This document shows, piece after piece, positions 1 to 10,148 of a stretch of 64,000 nucleotides of DNA. The notes under the pieces were generated by a model. The model had not been told where the DNA came from, ran no database searches, and saw only the letters and a program-made list of their open reading frames with translations. Made by a program: the position numbers and the translations under genes. Within the stretch, counting starts at the first letter, position 1; every line of letters starts with the position of its first letter. This stretch comes from Symbiodinium natans (lineage: Eukaryota > Sar > Dinophyceae > Suessiales > Symbiodiniaceae), in the NCBI GenBank assembly GCA_905221605.1, contig CAJNDS010002121.1, forward strand, positions 521,501-585,500, read 5' to 3'.

Positions 1-36
1 TGCCCAAGAACACAGCGAGGTACTCGGACCCTTACG
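1..36 (+). CDS. 3' end of an exon, unknown gene
   Basis: An open frame from the window edge reads ..KNTARYSDPY and stops at a strong donor, ACG|GTAAGG, at 37. The SDPY motif resembles part of a C2 domain, but eleven residues are not enough to call it. The intron that follows runs into telomere-like repeat. Confidence 0.4.
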
Positions 37-119
37 GTAAGGCTTCGGTTTAACGCCGCAAGGCGTAGGGATTTTGTTAGGGTTTCAGAGTTTCAGAGCT
101 TCGGGATGTAGGGCTTCAG

Positions 120-906
120 CCCTAAACCCTAAATCCCAAGCCCTAAACTCTAGATCCTAAACCCTAAACCCTAAACCTTTAGCCATGAACCCTACAAACC
201 CTTGTGGAAACCCCTAGACCCTAAACCCCTAAACCCTAAAACCCAGAACCCCGAAACCCTAAAGCCCTAAACCCTAAACCCCCAAAGCCCTAAAACCCTA
301 AAACCCGTAAACCTAAACCCCTAAAACCCTAAACACCTAAATCCTAAAGCCCTAAGACCCTACACCCCTAAAGACCTAACGCCTATACCCTAAAGCCCTA
401 AAACCCTAAACCCCTAAAACCCTAAACCCCTAAATCCCTAAACCCCTAAATCCTAAATCCTAAACCCTAAACCCCTAAACCCTAAACTCCTAAACCCTGA
501 ACCCCTAAATCCAAACCCCCTAAGCCCTAAAACCCTAAACCCCTAAAACCCTAAACCCCTAAATCCCTAGACCCCTAAATCCTAAACCCCTAAACCCTAA
601 ACCCCTAAACCCTAAACTCCTAAACCCTGAACCCCTAAATCCTAACCCCCTAAACCCTAACACTCTAAACCCCTAAGTCCTAAACCCCTGAATCCCTAAA
701 TCCTAAACCCTTATATCCTAAACCCGTAAACCTAAACCCCTAAACCCTAAACCCCTAAATCCTAAACCCTAAACCCTCAAACCCTAAACCCCTAAACCCC
801 TAAACCCCTAAACCCCTAAACCCCTAAACCCCTAAACCCCTAAACCCCTAAACCCCTAAACCCCTAAACCCCTAAAACCCTAAACCCTAAACCCTAAACC
901 CTAAAC
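120..906 (-). repeat. CCCTAAA-type array with octamer variants
   Basis: Nearly 800 bp of CCCTAAA units, mostly degenerate, with a regular octamer block (CCCCTAAA) near 780-870 and pure heptamers at the end. No gene is visible here. It runs into the exon at 955, so it reads as the 3' part of an intron rather than a chromosome end. Confidence 0.9.
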
Positions 907-954
907 CCAAGGTCCTAAGTTTTGGGCTTCTGTTTCCGATCCGCCCGAGACGAG

Positions 955-2620
955 GCCATCCTCTCCTCTGTCGAGCAGCTGCCGCCCGAGGACCCCCGGT
1001 GGGTTGCTGGGGGTTTAGGGTTTAGGGTTTAGGGTTTAGGGTTTAGGGTTTAGGGTTTAGGGTTTAGGGTTTAGGGTTTAGGGTTTAGGGTTTAGGGCTG
1101 GGGTTTAGGGTTCAGGGTTTAGGGTTTAGGTTTTAGGGTTTAGTGTTTTGTGTTAAGGGCTTGGGTCTAGGGTTGAGGGTTGAGGGGTTAGGGTTTAGGG
1201 TTTAGGGGTTTAGGGGTTTAGGATATAGGGGTTTGGGGTTTTAGGGGTTTAGGGTTTTAGGGGAGTAGGGTTTTGGGGCTTTAGGGTATAGGGGGTTTAG
1301 GGGTTTAGGGTTTTAGGGGTTTGGGGGTGTAGGGTTTAGGGTTAGGGCTTTAGTGGCTTTAGGGCTTTTTGGGGCTTTAGGGCCTATAGGGGTGTTAGGC
1401 GTTTAAGGGGGGTTGAGGGATTCCAGAAGATTAGGGTCTATAGGAGGCTTTGCTCAAGTCTTGACGCTACACCCTTTACTCGCCCATGCTGCATATCATT
1501 CAAAACAGTTCGACAGACACTTTCAGGATGGCACCCAAAACCCTAAATACCCTAGCCCCATAAACCCTAAACCCTAGCCCTAAACCCGCACCCCACAAAG
1601 CCCTAAACCCTAGCCCTAAACCCTAAACCCTAGCCCTAAACCCTAAACCCCACAAAACCCCAAACCCTCGTTAACAATCCAAATTTCAGGACTTTCTGAA
1701 GCTCCTGGAGTCGATCGAGCCTGAGACTTTCATGAGGCGGTCTGTTTCGGGTTTTGGGGGGTTTAGGGTTTAGGGTTTAGGGTTTAGGGTTTAGGGTTTA
1801 GGGTTTAGGGTTTAGGGTCAGCTTGGTAGCCCAGTGGTACCCTTTACCCTTTGTTTTTGGTTATGGATTCCCTTATAAAATAGCCAACCCAAAAATGGGT
1901 GCCCTTATTATAATATGGTTACTGGGCTACTAAGGGTATAGGGGCCTTTAAAGCTAGAATAGGGTTTCGGGTTAGGGTCTAGGAGCCTTACTAATTTTAG
2001 TAAGGTTTAGGGTTAGGGTCTAGGGGCCTGCAAAATTTGAATAGGGTTTCGGGTTTAGGGTTTAGGGCCTAGGGGCCTTGACAATTAGAGCAGGGTTTTC
2101 TGGGGTTATCACAGTAGAATTGTAAAGGGACCACAAGGGAATGCCATTAGTAATAATTCTGCCCCCCCTAGAGTAGAGTTTCGGGTTTTGGGGGTGGGGG
2201 CGGGGGTTCAGGGGTTCTATATACATATATATATATACACATATATATATATATATATACATACATACATACATGTGAATACTTTTCTTTTTTTTTTTTT
2301 TTGGGGGGGGGGGGGGGGGGAGGGGAGGGGGGCGAGCGGGGGACTTTCCGTAGGGTTTTGAGGGGTGGGGGGGGGGGGGGGGGGTCATATAGGATTTATA
2401 GGCTTCCAGGCTTGGGGTTTTAGGGCAGCTCAGGCTTAGCGAAAACGCTCGGGTTTAGAGTTTGGGTTTTGGGTTTGGGCTTCAAGGGTCACCACGACTG
2501 GGTGTCTCTTGCCATTATGGTTTAGGTTTTGCTCTTTCTTCCAGGCGGTCGATGGAGTACGCCCCCAGCATACGGCCCATGGTCGTGAAAACCTTTGGAC
2601 ACCATGGCCGCATGTTAAAG
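955..2620 (+). CDS. Three in-phase exons split by telomere-repeat introns
   Basis: Proposed exons are 955-1002, 1690-1739 and 2545-2620. Each starts after AG (AG|G) and ends before GT (GTTGCT, GTCTGT, GTTGTC). Their frames join without a stop: AILSSVEQLPPEDPRW, then DFLKLLESIEPETF, then SMEYAPSIRPMVVKTF. The first intron is TTTAGGG repeat at its 5' end and CCCTAAA repeat at its 3' end; the second also holds a TIR element and an AT repeat. I do not recognise the protein. The first donor is weak, and a second possible coding island at 1470-1540 is left unplaced. Confidence 0.5.
1010..1430 (+). repeat. TTTAGGG array, degenerating rightwards
   Basis: Perfect heptamers from 1010 to about 1095, then increasingly altered units to 1430. 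It follows the exon at 955-1002 and would be the 5' half of its intron; the 3' half (1540-1665) is in CCCTAAA orientation. Confidence 0.9.
1822..1934. mobile_element. TIR element, family B
   Basis: The left end CTTGGTAGCCCAGTGGTACC is inverted at the right end (..ACTGGGCTACTAAG). The core carries GGTTCCCTTA-type sequence and AACCAACCC. About 113 bp, no coding capacity: a MITE. Relatives lie at 36151, 38415, 49731 and 51151. Confidence 0.75.
2219..2385. repeat. AT-dinucleotide and homopolymer tract
   Basis: A TATA/ACATA run (2219-2275) is followed by T and G homopolymers. Open frames across it are low-complexity artefacts. Confidence 0.85.
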
Positions 2621-2824
2621 GTTGTCGTGGAGTTGCATGTTTTTTTTTTTATTTTTTTTTGGGGGGGGGGCTTTCCTGGGGCTGTGTGAGATTTTGTTGG
2701 GTGGATATCGTTTAGCTTGTGTGTTCGTGCGGCTCTAACCACCAAAAATGCTGCAAGGGTCGAGTGCTCCTAAACCCACCGTAAACCCTTGGGGTTTGGG
2801 CTTTAAGGTTTTAGTTGGTGAATC

Positions 2825-3540
2825 CCTAAACCCTAAACCCTAAACCCTAAACCCTAAACCCTAAACCGCCACTGGGTAAATCTGGGTTTGTTCCAAACTT
2901 CGTGGCTCCTTTGAGGTGTCCATTCTAGGGCGGGTCATGCTCAATTGGGAGGGGGGCTAGGGCTTGGGGTATACACCCCTAAACCCTAAACCCTAAACCC
3001 TAAACCCTAAACCCTAAACCCTAAACCCTAAACCCTAAACCCTAAACCCTAAACCCTAAACCCTTGAGCTTGGTAAAGCCAAGCCCTGATAGCACTAAGC
3101 CCGGTCAACCCTCGAGCTGCTCAAAGACCTCCCCAGCCAAGAAGCAAACAACCAAAAGGGAACCCTAAACCCTAAACCCTAAACCCTAAACCCTAAACCC
3201 TAAACCCTAAACCCTAAACCCTAAACCCTAAACCCTAAAACCCTAAAACCCTAAAACCCTAAACCCTAAACCCTAAACCCTAAACCCTAAACCCTAAACC
3301 CTAAACCCTAAACCCTAAAACCCTAAAACCCTGAACCCTGAACCCTGAACCCTAAACCCTAAACCCTGCTCCGAAACTTTTAGCTATCACACAACTTCAA
3401 CCCCGAAAGGCTCCGAAAGAGCCCTCCAGCCAAAACAGCTTCAGAATCCTGAAGGGTTTCGGGTTTAGGGTTTAGGGGTTTAGGGGTTTAGGGTTTAGGG
3501 TTTAGGGTTTAGGGTTTAGGGTTTAGGGTTTAGGGGTTAG
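2825..3540. repeat. Successive telomere-type arrays
   Basis: CCCTAAA arrays at 2825-2866, 2980-3063 and 3163-3367, then a TTTAGGG array at 3455-3540, separated by 60-110 bp islands (2870-2960, 3064-3160, 3368-3450). The islands have open frames but no confident splice pair. Confidence 0.85.
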
Positions 3541-4085
3541 GGTAAATCCTAAACCGTAAAATCTTAAACTCTAAGCCCAGGACCTTGAGCACCATCATAA
3601 ATCGGAGGGTGGTCTGAAAAACAGGGTACTAGTGTCCCAGAGTCCCAGAGCACGCATGTTCGTAGTTTTTTTTCGTTTTCTTTCTTTTGGGGGGGAAGGG
3701 GGAGGAGTACCCGGAGCAACCTTGGAGCGCATAATCCAAAATACCGCTCTGAACCTATAGGGTTCAGGGTTTTGGAGGCATAGACAGCTTTCTCTAAGGG
3801 TCCATGTACCGAAATGGGGAGTACTTGGGCCTTAAAGTGCTTGCTAAAGTTTAGGGTCTATCGGGTTTGAGGCAGGGGCTTTGGACCCTTAGGCTTTGTT
3901 AGTCTCTTTTGGGGAGCCGGGTGGGGGGGGGAGGGGGGGGCTACCCTCACCACCCTCAATTAAGAAAAATGCCTGAATTCAAAGTAAGAACTCCTTACAT
4001 AGTTTAAGGGCATATACCTTGGGTAAGGGGTATTGGCTTTCCTAGGAGCCTGTGTGGAGAAGGTAAGGGATTACCGTCGGGATCT
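3541..4085. other. Island with a family F fragment, no gene seen
   Basis: Mixed sequence with a poly-T/poly-G stretch near 3670-3710. At 3797-3840 (TCCATGTACCGAAATGGGGA..CTTGGGCCTTAAAGTG) it matches one end of the family F element seen whole at 63054. No convincing exon. Confidence 0.5.
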
Positions 4086-4130
4086 ATTCAACCCCTAAAC
4101 CCCTAAACCCTAAACCGTAAACCCTAAACC

Positions 4131-4356
4131 CTAAAGCCTAGAGCCTAAAGCCTAAAGCCGAACGCCTAAAGCCTAAAGCCTAAAGCCTAAAGCCTAAAGC
4201 CTAAAGCCTAAAGCCTAAAGCCTAAAGCCTAAAGCCTAAAGCCTAAAGCCTAAAGCCTAAAGACTAAAGCCTAAAGCCTAAAGCCTAAAGCCTAAAGCCT
4301 AAAGCCTAAAGCCTAAAGCCTAAAGCCTAAAGCCTAAAGCCTAAAGCCTAAAGCCT
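4131..4356 (-). repeat. CTAAAGC heptamer array (telomere variant)
   Basis: About thirty near-perfect copies of CTAAAGC. It differs from CCCTAAA at one step and is flanked by canonical CCCTAAA units at 4085-4130, which suggests local amplification of a mutated telomere unit. Confidence 0.9.
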
Positions 4357-4374
4357 AAGCCCTTACCACGGAGC

Positions 4375-4452
4375 GCTAGAAAGCCGCTGGGGCTGGAGGA
4401 GTGTCCTTGGTGAAGAGCTGGCCACTCGTGACTGTCTCTTATCTTGATCTGG
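4375..4452 (+). CDS. Exon island, strand uncertain
   Basis: On + a frame after GGAG| reads ..LESRWGWRSVLGEELATRD. On the minus strand the same DNA ends in a very good donor (GTG|GTAAGG at 4366-4361). The CCCTAAA array upstream and TTTAGGG array downstream do not decide, because that layout is symmetric under reverse complement. Confidence 0.3.
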
Positions 4453-4528
4453 GTTTAGGGTTTAGGGTTTAGGGTTTAGGGTTTAGGGTTTGGGGTTTGG
4501 GGTTTGGGGTTTGGGGTTTAGGGTTGAG

Positions 4529-4622
4529 GTCGTGGTGGACTCCTGTGCATTTTACCAAAGAATTTCAAACGATCCTGGCTTCTTGCTTGACAAACCTGTG
4601 TCAAGTTCAAAAGCCCCTGTCT
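4529..4622 (+). CDS. Exon of unknown gene
   Basis: It starts after a telomere-derived acceptor (GGGTTGAG|G) and ends at GTCT|GTAAGC, a strong donor. The frame reads VVVDSCAFYQRISNDPGFLL.. through 31 codons. No family recognised. Confidence 0.5.
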
Positions 4623-4690
4623 GTAAGCCGTAGAAGCCATTTCGTGTTCAGGGTTTAGGGCCCTGCCCGTGAACCTTGGAAATAGAAAGT

Positions 4691-4780
4691 ATGGCCCGCA
4701 AGACCCCAGTCATCAAGGGCACAAAGCCCTTCTCAGCACCCCCGAAGTTCAAATTTCGCAGCAGCAGCCCTCTTTCACTA
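4691..4780 (+). CDS. Exon, possibly with a start codon
   Basis: A frame from ATG 4691 reads MARKTPVIKGTKPFSAPPK.. to the donor CTA|GTAAAC at 4781, which opens straight into a CCCTAAA array. Basic and proline-rich. The phase does not fit the exon at 4529-4622, so it may be a first exon or belong to another transcript. Confidence 0.4.
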
Positions 4781-5174
4781 GTAAACCCTAAACCCTAAAC
4801 CCTAAACCCTAAACCCTAAACCCTAAACCCTAAAAACCCCTAAGCCTCTCTTAGACTCGTAGGTAAGCTGCATCCCTAGGTTCACCCTAAACCCTCGACC
4901 CCTAAGTGCGAGCAGGGAGGGACGCCGTTTTTTTGTTCAGGGCTTTTGCCGTTCTGAAGCCATGTCGGAATCCTAAACCCTAAACCCTAAACCCTAAACC
5001 CTAAACCCTAAACCCTAAACCCTAAACCCTAAACCCCACAGCCCTATAGATTTTAGGCTTCAGGGGTTTGGGTTTAGGGTATGGGGCTTGGGGCTTAGGA
5101 CCCTACGGCCCTGTGACCCGAAGAGAACCCTACGACGACTAGGACCCCAGAACTCTTAGGGCCCTATGTCCCTA

Positions 5175-5325
5175 TGACCCCCATAAAGCCTAAACCCTAA
5201 ACCCTAAACCCTAAACCCTAAACCCTAAACCCTAAACCCTAAACCCTAAACCCTAAACCCTAAACCCTAAACCCTAAACCCTAAACCCTAAACCCTAAAC
5301 CCTAAACCCTAAACCCTAAACCCCA
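5175..5325 (-). repeat. CCCTAAA array
   Basis: About twenty near-perfect heptamers, ending just before the exon at 5362. Shorter arrays of the same orientation lie at 4783-4835 and 4975-5035. Confidence 0.92.
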
Positions 5326-5361
5326 ACCCCCCCTAAAGCGCCCTAACCCCGATCTGCCAAG

Positions 5362-5412
5362 GCCGTGTCCGACGAGAACATGCGCGACTCCTGCTCTGTG
5401 CTCAGCGTTTCA
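5362..5412 (+). CDS. Exon of unknown gene
   Basis: CTGCCAAG|G acceptor after a CCCTAAA array. The frame reads AVSDENMRDSCSVLSV; a possible donor is GTTTCC at 5413. TTTAGGG-like sequence follows at about 5430. Confidence 0.45.
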
Positions 5413-5429
5413 GTTTCCTTGGGAACAGA

Positions 5430-6085
5430 GTTGAGGGTTTAGGGTTCAGGGTCTAGGGTTGAAATTGTGTAGCTTGGAATCAAACGTTAAGGGCCTTTTA
5501 AAGTCTAGAGCTTCGGAAAGTCTATAGGGCTTAGGATGAAGGCTCTCCGCTTTGCGCGTGGAAGCACGCTTGCAGGGTTTAGGGCACGCACTGCAGTTGG
5601 GGCGTTAGGGCGGGAGGTTTACATGGCACGTGTTTTGGTTGAGAGGTCAGCGTTTGGGGTCTGGTTTGTTGGCTAGGATGCCCAGTAGTACCTTTATTCC
5701 TTTTTTGGGGGGTTTAGGTTCCCTTATGAACCCCTTTGAGCAAAAAAGGGCGCCCTTGTTAAGTCTTGGTTACTGGGCAGCCTAGTTGGGTTCTGCTTGA
5801 GCCCACAGATGCAATCTTTAGGTCGGTTTCGGTCTCTTGCTTTACTCGTGGGAAGTTGCCCACACAACGTCGCTCTTCCGACACCCTCTGCACAAGGAAC
5901 CCTGTTCCCCCCACACACGACTTTCATCCCATCCTAAATCCATCACAATCTTATCCTTAATCCATCTTGGGTTTAGGGTTTAGGGTTTAGGGTTTAGGGT
6001 TTAGGGTTTAGGGTTTAGGGTATCACAATCCCCTTGGGTTTCGGGTTGAGGGTTCAGGGTTCAGGGTTTGGGGTTGCTGGGGCCT
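5430..6085. other. Degenerate telomere repeat plus a family B relative
   Basis: Degenerate TTTAGGG units, a short frame at 5537 (MKALRFARGSTLAG) with no clear splice sites, and a diverged family B element at about 5678-5790 (GGATGCCCAGTAGTACC..TACTGGGCAGCC). A TTTAGGG array sits at 5968-6020. Confidence 0.5.
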
Positions 6086-6088
6086 CAG

Positions 6089-6151
6089 GTGTCGAAGGCC
6101 TCAGGGCCGTGTTCTCCGTGCTCTCCAAGGAGCCATTCCGGGCTCGCGGGA
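6089..6151 (+). CDS. Exon of unknown gene
   Basis: GGCCTCAG|GT acceptor. In one frame it reads VEGLRAVFSVLSKEPFRARG. Donor not resolved (a GA donor is possible). Degenerate TTTAGGG repeat lies on both sides. Confidence 0.4.
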
Positions 6152-6154
6152 AAT

Positions 6155-6880
6155 CAGGGTTGAGGCCTTAAGGGTTTGAGGTGCTTCGTCAGCTTATGGG
6201 GTTTAGGGGGGGGGGGGGGGTTTAGGGTTTAGGGTTTGGAGTGTAGGGTTTAGGGTTAGGTATCTAGGGATTTAGGGTGTAGGGTTTCAGGGCGAGGTAC
6301 TCAGGGATTCACAATTTAGGGTTGAAAGGCTAGATGCTCAGGGATTTCGGATTCGAGGGTTGAGGACTTAGAGGGGTTTAGGCAAGGTTTAGAAGGTTCG
6401 GTGTTTAGGGATTTGGGTTTATAGGCTGGGTGTTCTGGGCTTTTAGAGACCGGAGGTTTGAGGGGAATGAGGCTGCGAGTTTAGGGCTTGAGGGTTTAGG
6501 GTTTAGGGTCTAGGGTTTAGGAAACCCTACTTGAAGGTTCATGGGTAGCTACAATGATAAGTGCCTTAATTAAGGTTATAATAAGGGTTACCTTAGAACG
6601 TTACCTATCACTCCTAAACCCTTTTACCTTTACATCAGAGGTGTCCAGGCTTCCCCCCATGTCATGTAGTGCCCTTTGCAGGCTTGTGCTTGGAGGGCTG
6701 AGGGCTTCTCGGGCTTCGGGCGTATATCATCATACGTACCCAGACAAGGGATACCTCTTTCTTCTGCTTGGCTTCAGGGGTTTGAGGCTCAAGGTTCAGA
6801 GGCTTAAACCCAAGCCCGAAACCTTAAGCTCGAAAAAACCCTAAACCCTAAGCCCTAAACCCTAAGCCCAAAACCTTGAT
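6155..6880. other. Degenerate G-strand repeat and a family A relic
   Basis: 6160-6520 is degenerate TTTAGGG with a poly-G run. At 6530-6600 there is a weak relic of the family A element (ACTTGAAGGTTCATGGGTA). The 96-residue frame at 6554 has no supporting splice or domain evidence and I do not call it. Confidence 0.4.
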
Positions 6881-6904
6881 CCTCATGTTTCCTGTTTTTG
6901 CCAG

Positions 6905-7053
6905 ACCCCGGCGCCCTTTGGGAATTGAAAGGGCCAATGGCCTTTTCATGTGATAGCTGCGCCTTCGATCGTTGGTGGCTTCTTTCAGCAATCCTCGACG
7001 AAATACCGGGTTGCCACAGATGTGATGAAGCTGTTCAGCGAAGTTCAGTGTGA
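6905..7053 (+). CDS. Exon with a strong acceptor, unknown gene
   Basis: A long pyrimidine tract ends in TTTTTGCCAG| at 6904. The frame reads PGALWELKGPMAFSCDSCAF.. for 48 codons to TGA 7051-7053, with two CxxC-like pairs (CDSC, CHRC) that could bind zinc. An alternative exon uses a second acceptor (CTTTCAG|, about 6990) in another frame and reads ..VATDVMKLFSEVQCDGTLF. Only one can be right. A 19-bp tandem duplication (GATGGGACACTGTTCAGTC) lies at 7052-7092. Confidence 0.4.
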
Positions 7054-7304
7054 TGGGACACTGTTCAGTCGATGGGACACTGTTCAGTCGATGCGATGGC
7101 TTCCGAAAACTTACTGGTACTAGGGTTTAGGGCCTAGGGTTGAGAGTTTAGGGTTTACGGTACTCAGTAGGGAAGAAGGGAATTGAATTAGCCATATTAG
7201 TCCGTTAGAGGGTCCCTGAACGCTAAACCCTAAACCCTAAACTCTAAATCCTAAACCCTAAAACCCTCAACCCTAAAACCCGGAAGAAGCTTAGAACTCG
7301 GAAG

Positions 7305-7836
7305 GAAGCCGACGGCGAGCTTTGTCTGGCGGCTGGGGCCATCCTGGATGAGTTGAGCCTAAGCGCGAAGCGTTTGGGGTTCAAGGAGCCAAGGTAAGGT
7401 TTAGGGTTTTGGGTTTAGGGTTTTGGGATTTGGGTTTTAGGTTTAGGGTTTAGGGATCAGGGTTTAGGGCTTGCTTTTGCCTCCGAAGGGAACCAGGGAG
7501 CTAGCTGCTTAGATACCCTAAGTAAGCCCTAATCCTAGACCCCCGAAACCCGACCCAGCTGAGTCCCAGGCTCCGAATTCCCGACTTCCCAAGTGTGGCA
7601 GCAGAAATGGAGGGTTACGTGGAGAAGCATGTCTCCAGCCTGAAGGTTTAGGGTTCAGGGTTTAGAGTTGAGGGTTTAGGGTTTAGGGTAAATCCCTGAA
7701 CCCGAACTTCAGATGCTTTTAGAAGTCCCGGCCGCATAGTGCAAACTCACTGCTGAAGGCTATCCGCAATCTGCTGCAGAACCCTGAAGAGGCCACGATC
7801 ACACAAAGGAAACAGGGCCAAGAGAGGGCCCCTTAA
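7305..7836 (+). CDS. 3' part of a gene: three in-phase exons, stop TAA
   Basis: Exons 7305-7393 (AAG|G acceptor, AG|GTAAGG donor), 7570-7645 (CCCAG|G acceptor, AAG|GTTTAG donor) and 7723-7836 (TTTTAG| acceptor, stop TAA 7834-7836). Phases 2 and 0 match at the two joins, and the frame is open throughout: ..AAGAILDELSLSAKRLGF, IPDFPSVAAEMEGYVEKHV, ANSLLKAIRNLLQNPEEA. Both introns are TTTAGGG repeat at the donor side; the second donor is itself the repeat GTTTAGGG. The C-terminus is basic and helical-looking. Not recognised. Confidence 0.65.
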
Positions 7837-7913
7837 TGGGCAGAGCTCTACATGTAACGGCCGCATCATGCAGCCAGATCGAGTTGTTTCAGCTGGACCC
7901 CTAAACGCTACAG

Positions 7914-8364
7914 ACCTGAAGCTCGCGCGTGGAGAAGTCTACGTAAACCCTAAACCCTAAATCCTAAACCCTAAACCCAAAGCCCTTGTATATCCCGAGT
8001 TACTCCCAAGGATGCTTCGGTACCTGAACATCTCGCCCGGGCCGATGGCTGTTATTGCCCTTTTCCATCCGGCCGCGCAGCTGCATGTGAATGCTGAGCA
8101 GTTGAGGGTTCATGTTTTGGACGGGGGATGGAAAAGAACCCTAAACCCTAAACCCCACAACCCCCAAACCCCAAGCCCTTTCATTTCAAGGATCCCTATA
8201 TGGCATGTTATTGATAAGGATCTGGTGTTCTGGCTTCGGGTCTTCCATCGCAAGCTGAGGTTTGCCAGGCCTTGAGGGCGTTAGGGTTTAGGGTTTACGG
8301 TTTAGGAAACTCGTAGGATCCCCTTGTACCCTCCTGCGCTGCACGTCCCCCTTTGGCGCAGGCA
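7914..8364 (+). CDS. Four in-phase exons, one GC-AG intron
   Basis: Exons 7914-7942, 8000-8100, 8191-8249 and one starting at 8362. Joined frames read LKLARGEVY, LLPRMLRYLNISPGPMAVIA.., IPIWHVIDKDLVFWLRVF, then MLFTPEAFSAQLRP. Phases (0, 2, 1) fit at each join. Donors are GTAAAC, GTTGAG and GCAAGC; the last is a good GC donor. Acceptors include a strong TTTCATTTCAAG|G (8190) and a long pyrimidine tract before 8361. The end of the fourth exon is not resolved; a further island at 8530-8590 may close the gene with TGA. No family recognised. Confidence 0.55.
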
Positions 8365-8529
8365 TGTTATTTACGCCTGAGGCATTTTCGGCCCAGCTTC
8401 GTCCCAACCCTCAGCCCCAAGCCCAAAGACCCTGACCCCCGAAACCCTGAACCCCTAAACCCCGCACTAGACCCAGGAGCCCGAATCCCTCAACCATCAA
8501 CCCTGATTCCTAAGCCCGACAACTTTCAG

Positions 8530-8590
8530 GCCAAACCAACCGACGGTTCAATGCCCATCGCTCCTCTGCCATACCCTCCTAAAACCTGAG
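8530..8590 (+). CDS. Possible last exon
   Basis: Acceptor ACAACTTTCAG|G; the frame reads AKPTDGSMPIAPLPYPPKT and stops at TGA. It may end the gene that starts at 7914, but the joining phase is not settled. Confidence 0.35.
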
Positions 8591-8866
8591 GAAAGACGGG
8601 GCTAAGGATTCAGGGTTTAAGGTTTGGGGGGGAGTGGGGGGGTTCTAAACTAGGGTTCGGGGTGCAGAGTTGTACAATTTTAGGGTTTCGGATTCTAGGG
8701 TTTTAGGGTCCAGTCCAATATTTTCCCATCATACCAACTGTCAGTGTTATGTAGATCAGAAGTCCCATCGGCCCGGTTGTTCAGAACACCCCAAACCCTA
8801 AACCCTAAACCCTAAACCCTAAACCCTCACTTCGAGCCCCCCCTCCCCCCATCCTCCGATCTCCCA

Positions 8867-8950
8867 GCTGCTGAGCTGCATCAGGCCTGGGAGTTCCGAC
8901 CCATGTATGCTTCTCGGCCAAGTTATTGCTTAGAGGCGCCTGAACCTTAA
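8867..8950 (+). CDS. Exon ending in TAA, unknown gene
   Basis: CCGATCTCCCAG| acceptor. The frame reads ELHQAWEFRPMYASRPSY.. and stops at TAA 8948-8950, followed by a TTTAGGG array. A CCCTAAA array lies upstream (8795-8826). Confidence 0.45.
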   Translation, partial: AAELHQAWEFRPMYASRPSYCLEAPEP

Positions 8951-9123
8951 GAGTGATTAGGGTTTAGGGTTTAAGGGTTTAGGGTTTAGGGGTTTAGGTT
9001 TTAGGGTTTCTAGGGTTTAGGGTGCAGGATTTTGGGGTTTAGGCTTCAGGGTTCAGGGATTAATTAGGGTTTAGGGTTTGCACATGATGTTTCTCTCCTC
9101 CTGCGGTTCATGCGGGCGCGCAG

Positions 9124-9429
9124 CGAAGTTTTTGGGGCAGTGCGGCGCGGTGCAAGCAGCCCTTGCTTGCTACGATGCTCGGCTGTTTTCAAACCCTAAG
9201 CCCGAAGCGAAACATGGTAAGGTTGGACAGCTGTTCAGTTCAAGGGGCAGATCCAGCCAAGAACCCGCAGCATCCGTTGATCAAAGACCTCGGCTATGCA
9301 CCGCAGACATCCGGCGAGCCATCTGGCAATGAGGGCAACCAGTGCGAATGGACAGCATGCCTGGACCGCACGCAACCGCCACACCACGAATGTATAATTA
9401 CACCGTCGCTCCGCTCTCTAGCACTCTAG
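9124..9429 (+). CDS. Exon region, frame ambiguous
   Basis: Acceptor GGCGCGCAG|. One frame reads KFLGQCGAVQAALACYDARL to a strong donor CATG|GTAAGG (9217). A second frame is open from upstream to TAG 9427-9429 and reads ..NPQHPLIKDLGYAPQTSG.. Both look protein-like. The sequence may be one long exon or two exons around a short intron. Confidence 0.4.
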   Translation, partial: RSFWGSAARCKQPLLATMLGCFQTLSPKRNMVRLDSCSVQGADPAKNPQHPLIKDLGYAPQTSGEPSGNEGNQCEWTACLDRTQPPHHECIITPSLRSLAL

Positions 9430-9444
9430 CAATCAAGGCTCGTG

Positions 9445-9566
9445 CACTGGGATGTTCCCCTTGTACTAGCAGTCCTTAGTAGAGCTTTTAATAGGGGGGG
9501 TACTAGAATCCATATTCAGGACTGTTAGTAGAAAGGGGAACATCCAAACATGAGGACATCCCAGTG
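9445..9566. mobile_element. TIR element, family D
   Basis: The arm GGATGTTCCCCTTGTACTA is inverted at TAGTAGAAAGGGGAACATCC, with CAGTCCT / AGGACTG inside both arms. An outer CACTGGGATGT / ACATCCCAGTG pair gives a second inverted layer. Non-coding MITE; relatives at 20469 and 58806. Confidence 0.65.
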
Positions 9567-10022
9567 TGTTCAAGAAGTTGAGACCCTGAATAGAACAGAG
9601 GCTACTCGGTTTGATGTAAGAAGAGGACAACCATGTCACTTCCACTGCCTGGGCAGCAGCTGTCATACCAAACCCTAAGCCCTCAACGCGCTAAACCCTA
9701 TAAGCCCTAGTATCTTAAGCCCTACAACCTAAGACCCTAAACCCTAAAGCGCGGCCAGGATTCGGTTTCCATATAAGAGGGTACCCGTGCCCATATTTCA
9801 CTTGTTCACGCCGTACGCCCCGGACCCTGAACCGTCTGAACCCCTACATCCGACCCGTGCTTTAGGGTTTAGGGATCAGGGATCAGGGTTCAGGGTTTAG
9901 GGTCTACTATATCCCCCTTGGGAATTATTTTTTATTTTTGCTTATATAAAACCCAAGAGAATATTAAAACTAATACTCTTCTTAAGGTTCTAAGGGGAGT
10001 ATAGTCTAGGGTGTGCGCTCAG

Positions 10023-10100
10023 GCTACGCTTTTCTTGGAGCTTCTCCGCGACATGAAGGCGCCGGGCCAAATTTCTCTTAACAAACGGCGACCTATTTGA
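10023..10100 (+). CDS. Exon of unknown gene
   Basis: GTGCGCTCAG|G acceptor. The frame reads ATLFLELLRDMKAPGQISL.. to TGA 10098. LELLRDMK is reminiscent of a pentatricopeptide helix, but 25 residues cannot establish that. Confidence 0.45.
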   Translation, partial: ATLFLELLRDMKAPGQISLNKRRPI

Positions 10101-10148
10101 TTTGAATGTGTCCTTGGGGTTAAGTAGCCTTAAACCCCCTAAACCCCT

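Noticed and set aside
1-906. Chromosome-end telomere at the left edge
   Set aside because: The array is degenerate, begins after an exon donor at 37, is followed by exons, and matches dozens of arrays of both orientations across the window.
2062-2388. 108-codon minus-strand ORF
   Set aside because: Proline and lysine runs come from G and T homopolymers; it crosses an AT repeat.
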